A DNA stretch of 64,000 bases from Microcoleus sp. FACHB-61. Its GTDB lineage: Bacteria; Cyanobacteriota; Cyanobacteriia; Cyanobacteriales; Microcoleaceae. Location of the stretch: positions 33,444 through 97,443 of the forward strand of contig JACJNY010000036.1 of NCBI GenBank assembly GCA_014695295.1. Reading direction: 5' to 3'. Positions 15,960-24,273 of the stretch are shown here, piece after piece (within the stretch, counting starts at the first letter, position 1; every line of letters starts with the position of its first letter). The notes beneath the pieces were generated by a model, which saw only the letters and a list, made by a program, of their open reading frames with translations, did not search any database and was not told the origin of the DNA. The position numbers and the translations under genes are program-made.

Positions 15960-16155
15960 TGGAAACTAAAACTATACGACAAATCTCACAGTCCTGTACC
16001 TTCAAGACGGCGAGATTTATTTTGGTGTGGGATGGTTGATGGACAAATGGGGAATGCCTTCTGCTTCCGACATAAAAGCCGAAGACCTTCTCAACAAGAG
16101 CCGAATGCCTTGGAACCGTTACCTGTTGGCTACTTCCTGGCGTTGCAGCCGTTGA
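15960..16155 (+). pseudogene. Possible gene remnant between ndhF and the thioredoxin gene
   Basis: One plus-strand frame reads as convincing protein (LQDGEIYFGVGWLMDKWGM, SDIKAEDLLNKSRMPWN) and ends in TGA at 16155. A TAA interrupts it near 15968, and INAENYSGGN lies before that stop in the same frame. There is no clear start. It overlaps the end of the thioredoxin gene by 37 bases. It could also be a short gene starting at a GTG. The family is unknown. The remainder of the 15758-16118 gap holds HIP1-rich sequence only. Confidence 0.3.
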
Positions 16156-16496
16156 GATGGGGAAGCTACCTGAGCCGCGAGCATCCAGGAATCTAGAGTC
16201 CGCCGCAGTTCCTCCCGCCCTTGGTACTCTTCAAATCTAAATCGAACTTTATCGCCCTCAAACAAAATCAGCGTGGGCAGACTTGTCAGCCGGTAAGTGT
16301 GGGCCAACTTGAAACATTGATCGGCATTCACCCCTACGAGCTTGACTTTTCCTGCCCACTGTGCCTCAAAAGTCTTAAGCGTGGGGTCGATCGCGCGGCA
16401 CAAACCGCACCAAGGCGCTGAAAAGTGAACTAAAACGGGGGTAGAGGCTTGAAACACCTCTTGTGCAAAAGTGCGTTCGCTAACCGACAACACCAT
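16119..16496 (-). CDS. Thioredoxin-family protein with WCGLC active site
   Basis: The 125-residue protein has a full thioredoxin fold: VLVHFSAPWCGLCRAIDP, VKLVGVNADQC and the cis-Pro segment LTSLPTLILFEG. The active site has Leu where classical thioredoxins have Pro (WCGPC); I recall a similar change in the cyanobacterial TrxC class, which would fit. The Pro-to-Leu change should alter redox potential and partner choice. The C-terminal tail after about residue 108 (ASPSQRLQRQEVANR) is not part of the fold. The gene stands between Z-ISO/NnrU and ndhF on the same strand. Confidence 0.88.
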   Translation of the reverse strand: MVLSVSERTFAQEVFQASTPVLVHFSAPWCGLCRAIDPTLKTFEAQWAGKVKLVGVNADQCFKLAHTYRLTSLPTLILFEGDKVRFRFEEYQGREELRRTLDSWMLAAQVASPSQRLQRQEVANR

Positions 16497-16541
16497 GATC
16501 CCTCAAAATTTAATAATTTTTTTTCTATCCTAGGGATCATG

Positions 16542-17255
16542 CTACCAGTATATGTTCCTAGTTACACGCATCAAAAAGGGATGAATTTCCCACAGCAGGC
16601 CGGTAAAAAGGACTACCCCTAGGTAGGAAGGGCGCAGAAACTCAAGCAAATCAAGGGTTTGACGCTTTTGTAGGATCGCCAAAAAAGGAATAATTGAGGT
16701 TCGAGATTTGATGGTTTCAAAGGATTCTCCAAAGCGAGCCTGAAGTCGTCTGTCGCCGTGCCACACTCCGAACAGGTGGTGAAGTACCAAACCGATGGAA
16801 GTGACGAGGGTAAAGCTAGTGCCAATCCACAGCGTGTGGGCGACGCACCAAATCACCTGTCCCACCATTTGCGGGTGACGGGTGATGCGAATGATGCCCG
16901 TTTCGTAGAGGTGAACTTGGGGCTTTTGGAGGGCGGCAATTTCTAGGAGGTTGAAAGTTGCTGGGTACAGAAACAGAAAGGAAATTGCCGAAAGTATCCA
17001 AACTGCGGGTTTAACTCCGGGTACTCCCTGTACTTGCCAAAGCTGCAGGCCGTCGTAGCGGTGATTGAAAAAGTAGACAACCAGAATGACGGCTAGCGGT
17101 AAACTGACAAGGGCAAACAAAACGCGGTAAAGTCTCGCCCCGATCAGCTTTTCACCTTTGGGCCGGAGGGCTGCTAAACCGCTGTGGGCGATCGCAAAAA
17201 CCAGTAACAGGCCCAGAATAACTAAGTGGGAGTCGAGCGCCAAGTCGATCGTCAT
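16542..17255 (-). CDS. NnrU / 15-cis-zeta-carotene isomerase (Z-ISO) family protein
   Basis: The 237-residue integral membrane protein has about seven helices and the NnrU family core: HSGLAALRP, FLFLYPATFNLLEIA, GIIRITRHPQMVGQVIW and HHLFGVWHGDRRL. The conserved His residues in these motifs are those implicated in haem binding in plant Z-ISO. In cyanobacteria homologues are thought to isomerise the central 15-cis bond of zeta-carotene during carotenoid synthesis; others are annotated only as NnrU. The gene is divergent from rbcR across 296 bases. Confidence 0.82.
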   Translation of the reverse strand: MTIDLALDSHLVILGLLLVFAIAHSGLAALRPKGEKLIGARLYRVLFALVSLPLAVILVVYFFNHRYDGLQLWQVQGVPGVKPAVWILSAISFLFLYPATFNLLEIAALQKPQVHLYETGIIRITRHPQMVGQVIWCVAHTLWIGTSFTLVTSIGLVLHHLFGVWHGDRRLQARFGESFETIKSRTSIIPFLAILQKRQTLDLLEFLRPSYLGVVLFTGLLWEIHPFLMRVTRNIYW

Positions 17256-17325
17256 TGCAAATATTAAGAAAAGTTATTGATTCTCGGCCAATTTGTGTCA
17301 CAAAGTATCTATGGGAGCATTCAGC

Positions 17326-17361
17326 GGTTATCAGTCATCAGTCATCAGTCATCAGTCATTA
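17326..17361 (+). repeat. TCATCAG short tandem repeat
   Basis: Several head-to-tail copies of CAGTCAT/TCATCAG lie in the divergent gap between the Z-ISO gene and rbcR. The same unit recurs at 54213-54240. Confidence 0.7.
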
Positions 17362-17551
17362 GTGACCGGATAACAATTAAAGACAGAGGACGGAGGACGA
17401 GTACAACTGCCTGTAAGGTTGCGTCTGTTGCAGCCAGATGACTGGCCTCAAAGTCAAGCCCGACTTTTGCACACCAAATCGAACCAGCTTGTCGATTGAC
17501 CGCAGAGATTGACAGAAGACCCGCCCCTAAACCTACTGACAATTTAGATAT

Positions 17552-18556
17552 ATGTCTGACCTTCCTTTCACTTTAGACCAGTTACGCATTCTCAAGGCGA
17601 TCGCCTCTGAAGGAAGCTTCAAACGCGCCGCGGACAGCCTCTATGTATCCCAGCCAGCAGTTAGCTTGCAAGTGCAAAACTTAGAGAGACAATTGGACGT
17701 GCCGCTGTTTGACCGGGGGGGGCGGCGGGCTCAACTGACCGAAGCCGGACACCTGCTGCTGAGTTACGGCGAGAAAATTTTATCGCTTTGCCAGGAAACT
17801 TGTCGAGCTCTGGAAGACTTGCAAAATCTGCAAGGCGGTACTTTGATCGTGGGCGCTTCTCAAACAACGGGGACGTATTTGCTGCCGCGGATGATCGGGA
17901 TGTTTCGCCAAAAGTACCCGGATGTAGCAGTACAGCTTCACGTTCACTCGACTCGCCGCACGGCGTGGAGTGTGGCCAACGGGCAAATCGATTTGGCAAT
18001 TGTTGGCGGAGAAATTCCTACCGAACTTGTAGAAGCTTTAGAAATTGTTCCTTACGCTGAGGACGAACTGGCTCTGATTCTCCCTCCATCTCACCCGATG
18101 GTACAACAAGAAAGTATCCAAAAAGAAGACCTTTACAAATTGCAGTTTATTTCCCTCGATTCGCAGTCTACTATCCGGAAAGTAATCGATCAGGTACTGA
18201 CTCGCTGCGGCATTGACACGCGCCGCTTGAAAATCGAAATGGAGCTAAATTCGATCGAAGCAATTAAAAATGCCGTTCAGTCGGGGCTGGGAGCTGCTTT
18301 TGTCTCGGTTTCGGCGATCGAAAAAGAGTTGCTCATGGGCGTCTTGCACAAATCTCAAATGGACGAAGTTTTGGTAACTCGGATTTTGTCGCTGATTTAC
18401 AACCCCAACCGCTACCGTTCTAAAGCTGCGGAGGCTTTCAGCAATGAAATTTTGCCCCAGTTTGCTACTTATTCTACCATCCACGAGAAGAAAGAACGCC
18501 CGGCGATCGATTTGGGATTCATAGAAATAGCAACTCCCAACTCGGCGGGAACTTAA
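17552..18556 (+). CDS. rbcR: LysR-type regulator of the RbcR/Ycf30 type
   Basis: The 334-residue protein has an N-terminal winged helix ([40 protein letters not shown]) and a LysR effector domain from about residue 95 ([20 protein letters not shown]). Sequence and neighbourhood (Z-ISO/NnrU, ndhF and ndhD) fit RbcR, the activator of RuBisCO and carbon-concentrating genes in cyanobacteria and red plastids, which responds to photorespiratory or carbon-cycle metabolites. It is transcribed away from the Z-ISO gene. No other close LysR paralogue is in the window for comparison, so CmpR or NdhR-like identity is not excluded. Confidence 0.85.
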   Translation: MSDLPFTLDQLRILKAIASEGSFKRAADSLYVSQPAVSLQVQNLERQLDVPLFDRGGRRAQLTEAGHLLLSYGEKILSLCQETCRALEDLQNLQGGTLIVGASQTTGTYLLPRMIGMFRQKYPDVAVQLHVHSTRRTAWSVANGQIDLAIVGGEIPTELVEALEIVPYAEDELALILPPSHPMVQQESIQKEDLYKLQFISLDSQSTIRKVIDQVLTRCGIDTRRLKIEMELNSIEAIKNAVQSGLGAAFVSVSAIEKELLMGVLHKSQMDEVLVTRILSLIYNPNRYRSKAAEAFSNEILPQFATYSTIHEKKERPAIDLGFIEIATPNSAGT

Positions 18557-18630
18557 TCTATTAGGTCGCCGGTTGTTAGCAGTTCGCGGTTAGTTGAGAA
18601 ATCGGAATCTGATTTAACAATCACTTTTTA

Positions 18631-18690
18631 TTCCTTCTTCCCTCTTCCTTCTTCCTTCTTCCCTCTTCCTTCTTCCCTCTTCCTTCTTCT
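18631..18690 (+). repeat. Polypyrimidine tandem repeat (CTTCCTTCTTCC)
   Basis: About 60 bases contain only C and T in units such as CTTCCTTCTTCCCT, ending 13 bases before the kinase start. Related stretches occur at 22090-22125 and, as purines, near 56925-56945. Confidence 0.8.
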
Positions 18691-18702
18691 TAGCAAACAA
18701 AA

Positions 18703-20169
18703 ATGGAAGTTTACTGCACCCGCCCGGGCTGCCCGCGCCCTCAAAACTATTTTCCCGACCTCGATGACAGTTCGCGGCTGAAAACGGTGCAGCAAAAGTT
18801 TTGCACCGCTTGCGGGATGCCCATGATTTTGAGCGGCCGGTATTTGCCCGTGAGGTTGTTGGGTCAAGGCGGTTTTGGGGCGGCTTTTTTGGCCCGAGAC
18901 CGCTATACTCCGGCGATGCGGCAGTGCGTTGCTAAACTTTTGCAGCCGTCGGTAAGCCTGACTCCGGCACAGCTAACAATCGCTCAAACTCTGTTTGAAC
19001 GGGAAGCGGCGGTGCTGGAAGAACTGGGAAACGAACATTCGCAAATTCCGAGTTTGCTGGCGTTTTTTGAGCTGAGTGTTCCGAGTTTGCAGCCGGGGAA
19101 AAACGATCAGTTTTTCTATTTGGTTCAAGAATTTATTGACGGTGAAAATTTGGAGGATGAACTGGCTGTTAAAGGCAAGTTTTCGGAAGCCCAGACGGTG
19201 GAGGTGCTGCGGGAAATTTTGAAGATTCTCGATTTTGTGCATTCTCGCGGTTCGATTCACCGGGATATTAAACCTGCTAATATTATGCGGGCTAAAAATG
19301 GTCGGCTTTATTTATTAGATTTTGGGGCTGTTAAACAAGTAACACAAAGTGTTGGAAGTGTAAAAGCTTCGACTGGGATTTATTCTTTGGGTTACGCTCC
19401 GCCAGAACAGATGAGCGGGCAAGAAGTTTATCCGGCAACTGATTTGTATGCTTTGGGTGTGACTTGCATTACTTTGCTGAGCGGTTTGCAGCCGACGGAG
19501 TTGTTTGATAGTTATAGAAACGAATGGAATTGGCAGTCGCGGGTGCAGGTAAGTTCGCGCTTGGCTCACGTTCTCGATCGAATGTTATTATCAGCTCCCA
19601 GCCAGCGTTTTCAATCTGCGAGTGAGGTGGAAGCGGCTCTGATGTCCCGGCCTCAACAACATTCTCAACCACCTACAGTCGTGGTGGCGCCGCCTCCGAT
19701 ACCTATTCAACCGACTCAGCAGCCTCCTGTACCGACTCCGCAGCCTCCTGTACGGGCTCCTGCAACACCTCCAGGAGGGCTGCAACCTTCGCAGAGAGCG
19801 ACTTTTTCGATTTGGGAGGTTTTGTCGGGGGCTGCGTTTACGGGTTTTGAGGGGGGGCTGCTGGCGATCGCCCTGACGAGTTTGCCGCTGTCTCCTGGCG
19901 TTGGTATCGGATTGTTGGGGATGATTGTGGCGGGTCTGATTTACGGCCAGTACCGCAGGGCGATCGAACAAACTGAGATGTTGATTATTGGCGCAGGTAC
20001 TCTGGCTATGCTGTGGTTTTTCCCGGCTTTACAGACGGCGGCACTTGCGATTTATCCGAATTCTCCGATCACTGGCGTTTTGTTTGTGGGATGGTTGGGT
20101 GCTTTGGGGGCGATCGCTGGAACAGCTATTTTTCGGTTGATTTATAAGTTACTTTCTAATATCTTTTAA
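18703..20169 (+). CDS. Ser/Thr protein kinase with N-terminal zinc-ribbon-like Cys motif and C-terminal membrane domain
   Basis: Two Cys pairs (C5/C10 and CTACG near 34-37) form a putative zinc ribbon before a Hanks-type kinase domain (about 47-315): VRLLGQGGFGAAFLARD, catalytic loop HRDIKPANI, DFGAVK and the APPEQ motif. A Pro-rich linker (about 325-365) leads to a membrane domain of about four helices (380-488). The Cys motif resembles that of SpkB in Synechocystis. The activation loop carries several Ser/Thr (SVGSVKASTG). It is a single gene, with a C/T repeat just before the start that might affect expression by length change. Confidence 0.92.
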   Translation: MEVYCTRPGCPRPQNYFPDLDDSSRLKTVQQKFCTACGMPMILSGRYLPVRLLGQGGFGAAFLARDRYTPAMRQCVAKLLQPSVSLTPAQLTIAQTLFEREAAVLEELGNEHSQIPSLLAFFELSVPSLQPGKNDQFFYLVQEFIDGENLEDELAVKGKFSEAQTVEVLREILKILDFVHSRGSIHRDIKPANIMRAKNGRLYLLDFGAVKQVTQSVGSVKASTGIYSLGYAPPEQMSGQEVYPATDLYALGVTCITLLSGLQPTELFDSYRNEWNWQSRVQVSSRLAHVLDRMLLSAPSQRFQSASEVEAALMSRPQQHSQPPTVVVAPPPIPIQPTQQPPVPTPQPPVRAPATPPGGLQPSQRATFSIWEVLSGAAFTGFEGGLLAIALTSLPLSPGVGIGLLGMIVAGLIYGQYRRAIEQTEMLIIGAGTLAMLWFFPALQTAALAIYPNSPITGVLFVGWLGALGAIAGTAIFRLIYKLLSNIF

Positions 20170-20195
20170 GGCGATAGTTAATGACTAATAACCAC

Positions 20196-20272
20196 ATTCC
20201 AGGACTCACAAATGGTATTATGTAGGGTGCGCAGTGCGCACCTTACCGCTATTATGTAAGTCCTGGACTAAT
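20196..20272. repeat. Intergenic palindrome with GGTGCGCAGTGCGCACC core
   Basis: The outer arms CCAGGACT and AGTCCTGG frame a perfect inner palindrome, GGTGCGCAGTGCGCACC. It could act as a hairpin between two convergent genes. Related cores lie near 21145-21200, 29080-29100 and 57230-57252. Confidence 0.7.
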
Positions 20273-20287
20273 GACTAATGGCTTCTT

Positions 20288-21064
20288 TTAGTCTTGCTGG
20301 GTAGTAAACTGGCGGGCGCCGATTAAAGAAAAGGCGATCGCAGCCACTAACAAAACAGGTATGCTGTACCAAGGAAACTTTCCCACATCGTAAGCAGCAG
20401 CTCTCAATCCAATGCTGGCATAAGTCAGCGGCAATAGATAAACTATTCCTTTCAGGGCTACCGGCAGCGACGCTGGATCGAAAAATGTCGCTCCTAAAAA
20501 TGACATCGGAGTTATCAGAAAATTATTGTACAATCCGACAGATTCCAGAGATTTTACGGTTAACCCAACTATTACTCCCATGCCCGCAAATACAGCGCAG
20601 TTGAGAATTATCATTAACAAAAATAGCGGATTCAGAAAGACGAGCTTTTGAGTAAACAAAACTGCTACTAAAATCACAGAAACTGAAGTCAGCATTCCCC
20701 GCAATATTCCTGCTAACATTTTGCCCGCGTGCAAAGCGAGCGGGTGTACTGGCAGCAACAGCAATTCCTCAAATGTTTTAGTATAAAGGCGTTCGCCGCA
20801 AATCGAAAATACTGTGCCGGTAAAACTTACTGTCATTGATGAAAGTGCTACCATTCCCGGCAGCATAAATTCTAAATAATTGCCGCCAATTGCAGGTTTA
20901 GGCAAGGAACTTCCCAACCCGAAACCAAAAGCGAGAATGTAAATTACTGGGGATACTAAACCAGCGGCGGCAACTGGCAGGATTCGGACTCGCAAATCTA
21001 ACCATTCTCCCCAAAACACGGTGATGGTGTCTGTTAATATAGTTATCAGCGATGTTTTTTTCAT
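20288..21064 (-). CDS. ABC-2 type transporter permease
   Basis: The 258-residue permease has six hydrophobic helices and the ABC-2 family motif YLEFMLPGMVALSSM, followed by ERLYTKTFEELLLLPVHPLA, as in NodJ/DrrB-type exporters. Such subunits pair with a separate ATPase to export drugs, polysaccharides or lipids. No ATPase gene lies within several kilobases, so the partner must be encoded elsewhere. The substrate is unknown. Confidence 0.88.
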   Translation of the reverse strand: MKKTSLITILTDTITVFWGEWLDLRVRILPVAAAGLVSPVIYILAFGFGLGSSLPKPAIGGNYLEFMLPGMVALSSMTVSFTGTVFSICGERLYTKTFEELLLLPVHPLALHAGKMLAGILRGMLTSVSVILVAVLFTQKLVFLNPLFLLMIILNCAVFAGMGVIVGLTVKSLESVGLYNNFLITPMSFLGATFFDPASLPVALKGIVYLLPLTYASIGLRAAAYDVGKFPWYSIPVLLVAAIAFSLIGARQFTTQQD

Positions 21065-21098
21065 AATTAGATACTATGGTCTTCCTATAGCAGTAAAG

Positions 21099-21230
21099 CT
21101 ATTGATGTATTAAATCTTGTACGTTAGTTAATAAGGGTAAGATGCGCAGCGCCCACCCTACAGATAATCTTAAGGTGCGCAGTGCGAACCCTACAGATAA
21201 TTGATTTATTAAATTGTGTACGTTAGCTAA
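21099..21230 (+). repeat. Paired direct repeat with GTGCGCAG hairpin core
   Basis: The motif TTAAAT..TGTACGTTAG(T/C)TAA occurs at about 21109-21132 and 21209-21232, flanking two imperfect copies of a GATGCGCAGC/GGTGCGCAGTGCGAACC element with CCCTACAGATAAT. No gene is seen in this gap. Confidence 0.55.
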
Positions 21231-21240
21231 AATTGTAAAG

Positions 21241-21960
21241 TTAAAATGCCAAATAATCAAGGCTGCTGCACTGTTCTATTTTCGTTTCAGTTAAGGGCAA
21301 TTTGCCTGATTCTACTTTTTCCGGTTCTCGGTTCAACCAAATTGCTTTTAATCCAGCGGCTTTAGCACCGCAATAATCAGCTTTGAAGCTGTCGCCGATA
21401 TGCAACACATTTTCGGCAATGCAGTTGTGCTTTTGCAAAGCAGCGGTAAAAATTTGAGAGTCGGGTTTTGCGGCGCCAACTTCGGTAGAAATTGTCACTG
21501 ATGTGAAATATTCTGCTAAATTGAGTGCTTTTAATACTGCATAAATTCTGGAATCGAAATTCGATACTACTGCTAATTCAATTCCTTGTTGCTGCCACTT
21601 ATTTAATGCTGGCAATACGTCGGGATAGACAAACCAAGGTTCGGCGGTGGCAAAATGAGCGTAGAGTTCGGCAAAGAATTTGGGAAAGTCTGAAAATTGG
21701 TTAAAAACGCCTGCTATTTGAAAAGCTTTCGCGGCAACTGCTTGCCACCATTCAAATTCTAGTTGGGGAATTTTTGCTAATTCTCTTCCGGGAAATGCCA
21801 TCGAATTTGAGTCAGCAAAACTTTGGAAAAAAGCTGTATTTAAGTCTTCGTTAGAAACAGTTATTCCCCAACGGCGGGCGAATTTTCCGTAGACTTCGCC
21901 GACGCTGCCGCGAACGTCAAATAGTGTACCGGCGGCATCGAGAAAAATAATTTTGGTCAT
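21241..21960 (-). CDS. HAD-superfamily hydrolase
   Basis: The frame opens at 22047, but the extra 29 residues come from intergenic repeat DNA; the natural start is the ATG at 21960 (MTKIIFLDAAGTLFDVRG), giving 239 residues. HAD motifs: I is FLDAAGTLFD, II is LAVVSNFDSR, III is the Lys of GAAKPDSQIF, IV is HIGDSFKAD. The residue two after the nucleophile Asp is Ala rather than Asp, as in haloacid dehalogenase-like rather than standard phosphatase members. The substrate is unknown. It is upstream of the ABC-2 permease on the same strand, 176 bases away. Confidence 0.87.
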   Translation of the reverse strand: MTKIIFLDAAGTLFDVRGSVGEVYGKFARRWGITVSNEDLNTAFFQSFADSNSMAFPGRELAKIPQLEFEWWQAVAAKAFQIAGVFNQFSDFPKFFAELYAHFATAEPWFVYPDVLPALNKWQQQGIELAVVSNFDSRIYAVLKALNLAEYFTSVTISTEVGAAKPDSQIFTAALQKHNCIAENVLHIGDSFKADYCGAKAAGLKAIWLNREPEKVESGKLPLTETKIEQCSSLDYLAF

Positions 21961-22123
21961 TTGAGAAGAAAAAGGGAAGAGGGAAGAGGACTTATCGCAC
22001 ATCCGGTTGCATCGGAATGATTTAACCACAGAGGACACAGAGAACACAGAGGAAAAGAAGAGAAGAGAAGAGAAAAGAGATTTGAATAATTCCTTCTTTC
22101 TTCTTCCTTTTTCCTTCTTCCTT

Positions 22124-24037
22124 CTAATTAGTTGTTTGCGGATTCACTACACCAGAATGATTGGCAATGTTGGCCGCAGGTTCAAATCTGCCTCCTAAAT
22201 ATTTGGCTAGGAATTCTTCGGCGATCGCATAAAAGTGCAGGCGATTTTCCGGCCGCGCAAATCCGTGTCCTTCGTCTGTATAAAGCACGTATTCTACAGG
22301 TTTGCCGGCTTGCTTCATGGCATTGACAATTTGCTCGCTTTCTGCTTCTTTCACTCGCGGGTCGTTGGCACCTTGGGCGATTAGCAAAGGTTTCTGGATG
22401 CGATCGACAAAAAATAAAGGCGAGATCGATTTCAGAAACTCTGGTTCTGTTTCCAAATTACCGACGCGGTGATACATACTTGCTTTGAGCGGTTCCCAGT
22501 AAGGGGGAATACTTTGCAGCAGTGTAATCAAATTGCTTGGCCCGACAATATCGACGGCGCAGGCAAAAACATCGGGACTAAAAGTCAATCCCGCTAAGGC
22601 AGCATAACCACCGTAAGAACCGCCCATAATCGCAATTTTATCTGGTTGAGAAATCCCTGTTTCTACAAGCCAATTAACCCCATCTAGCAAGTCGTCGTGC
22701 ATCTTAGCCGCCCATTCGCGATTGCCGGCATTGAGAAAGGCTTTGCCGTAGCCGGTGGAACCGCGAAAATTGATTTGCAAAACGGCGTAACCTCGGTTTG
22801 CCAGCCATTGGGCTTGTGGATTGTAACCCCAGGTATCGCGTGCCCAAGGGCCACCGTGAACAAGCAAGACTGTCGGTACGGGTGTGGCGACGCCGACAGG
22901 TTTTGTCAGGTAGCCGTGAATGGTTAAACCATCTCTTGCGGTGTAAGAAATGGGTTCCATTGATGATAGCGGTAGCCCTTCGAGTTTGGGTTGGTTGCTG
23001 AACAGAAAGGTGAAGGTTTTGGAGGCGCGATCGTACGCATAGTAGTAAACTGGGCCGTCGTCTGTCATGTAAGCGACTAGCCAAGTGGTATCGGCGAGGT
23101 TGCGGCTGGTGATGGAGAATTCGCCGGGGCGGAATTTGCCGAGATCCTCAAAATCCTCTGCTATGCTTTGGTCTAAAATCTGCCACTCTTGCTTGTCCTT
23201 GTAGAAGGAAACCGCCTGAATCTCTCGCTTGGTGGGGTGTACGACAATGCCGCCGACATCGTATTCTGGGTCAGAGGCGAGATCGGTTTCTTGCTTGGTT
23301 TCTAAGTCGAGTGCGATCAAACGTTCGGCGTTAGCATCGTGATTGCCCATGATGTAAAGAATTTTGCCGTTTTCTGAGAACATGACGGCACTGCCTTCCT
23401 CATCGGGCCCCCATCTTCGCAGGCTTTCCCAAGACTTCTGTGCAGTTTCCCGAAACACCAATTCTGAGCCGCCCTCGGCAGTTGTGGCTGTGCCCGCCCG
23501 CACTTGAAATTGGGCGTCAGCAGTCCAACCGACGATGTTACCTGGGTTGTCGGTGTCAAATTCAACGGCACCATTTTTGAGGTTGATGCGGTAAACGTCG
23601 TGTTTGCTGCGATCGCGGATGTTCATTCCCACTAATATTTCATTGGGGAAGTTGCGGTCAAAGGCGATCGGCTGAGCTTGAACGCCTTGAAATGGTGTCA
23701 AGTCGCGAACCTGATTTGACTGGATATTGACTGAGAATAAATGCCAGTTTTCATCACCCTCGGCATCTTGGAGGTAAATTAACTCTTCGCCGCTGTAAGT
23801 CCAGAAAAAGATGCGGATGCCCCGTTTTTTATCTGCTGTCAGTTGGCGATCGTCTGCTTGACCGACGGTACGCAATTGCACTTGCAAAACGTTGTTTTCA
23901 TCTGGTGCAATGTAGGCGAGATACTTGCCGTCGGGTGAAAGCTGGGGGCGGGTTTTTTCGGGATTTCCGAACAGAATTTCCCGCTGAATGAGGGGCGGAA
24001 TTTCGGTTTTTGGCTGTTGAACTGTTAGATTTTGCAT
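22124..24037 (-). CDS. S9-family prolyl oligopeptidase / acylaminoacyl peptidase
   Basis: The 637-residue protein has an N-terminal beta-propeller (about 20-370) containing WD-like repeats (TRPQLSPDGKYLAYIAPDE). It is followed by an alpha/beta hydrolase domain with VLLVHGGPWAR, the nucleophile in GGSYGGYAAL, the catalytic Asp in QGANDPRV and the His in DEGHGF. There is no signal peptide, so it is probably cytosolic. Such enzymes cleave short peptides after removal or capping of N-termini. Single gene; its start lies against a block of repeats (24067-24251). Confidence 0.93.
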   Translation of the reverse strand: MQNLTVQQPKTEIPPLIQREILFGNPEKTRPQLSPDGKYLAYIAPDENNVLQVQLRTVGQADDRQLTADKKRGIRIFFWTYSGEELIYLQDAEGDENWHLFSVNIQSNQVRDLTPFQGVQAQPIAFDRNFPNEILVGMNIRDRSKHDVYRINLKNGAVEFDTDNPGNIVGWTADAQFQVRAGTATTAEGGSELVFRETAQKSWESLRRWGPDEEGSAVMFSENGKILYIMGNHDANAERLIALDLETKQETDLASDPEYDVGGIVVHPTKREIQAVSFYKDKQEWQILDQSIAEDFEDLGKFRPGEFSITSRNLADTTWLVAYMTDDGPVYYYAYDRASKTFTFLFSNQPKLEGLPLSSMEPISYTARDGLTIHGYLTKPVGVATPVPTVLLVHGGPWARDTWGYNPQAQWLANRGYAVLQINFRGSTGYGKAFLNAGNREWAAKMHDDLLDGVNWLVETGISQPDKIAIMGGSYGGYAALAGLTFSPDVFACAVDIVGPSNLITLLQSIPPYWEPLKASMYHRVGNLETEPEFLKSISPLFFVDRIQKPLLIAQGANDPRVKEAESEQIVNAMKQAGKPVEYVLYTDEGHGFARPENRLHFYAIAEEFLAKYLGGRFEPAANIANHSGVVNPQTTN

Positions 24038-24066
24038 TTTTTTTGTGCCTAAGATTGCCTAGCTGA

Positions 24067-24251
24067 AGGGCGGGCAGGATGCCCACCCCACAAAAAAACT
24101 GAATCTTGGTGAAACAGGCATCTTGCCTGTTGCTGAACAATAAAACTAATTATTTGTGGAACAGGCATCTTGCCTGTTGCTGAGGGGCGGGCAGGATGCC
24201 CACCCCACAAAAAAACTGAATCTTGGTGGAACAGGCATCTTGCCTGTTGCC
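24067..24251 (+). repeat. Duplicated hairpin-repeat block (117 bp period)
   Basis: GGGCGGGCAGGATGCCCACC, then CCCACAAAAAAACTGAATCTT, then ACAGGCATCTTGCCTGTTGC is present at 24068-24136 and again at 24185-24251. It carries the same inner hairpins as the MITE family but lacks the inverted ends. Confidence 0.8.
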
Positions 24252-24273
24252 GATCTATTTGAAGAAGCATCCA

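Noticed and set aside
15813..16196. Plus-strand frame of 127 codons between ndhF and the thioredoxin gene
   Set aside because: Its frame gives an Arg/Ser-rich chance sequence; the protein-like reading in this region is in a different frame.
19591..19971. Arg-rich minus-strand frame of 126 codons
   Set aside because: It is antisense to the Pro-rich linker and membrane part of the Ser/Thr kinase; the composition is a by-product.
24049..24270. Short minus-strand frame with two copies of a QARCLFHQDSVFLWGGHPAR-like peptide
   Set aside because: It is a translation of the duplicated hairpin repeat; the same false peptide appears wherever this repeat occurs.
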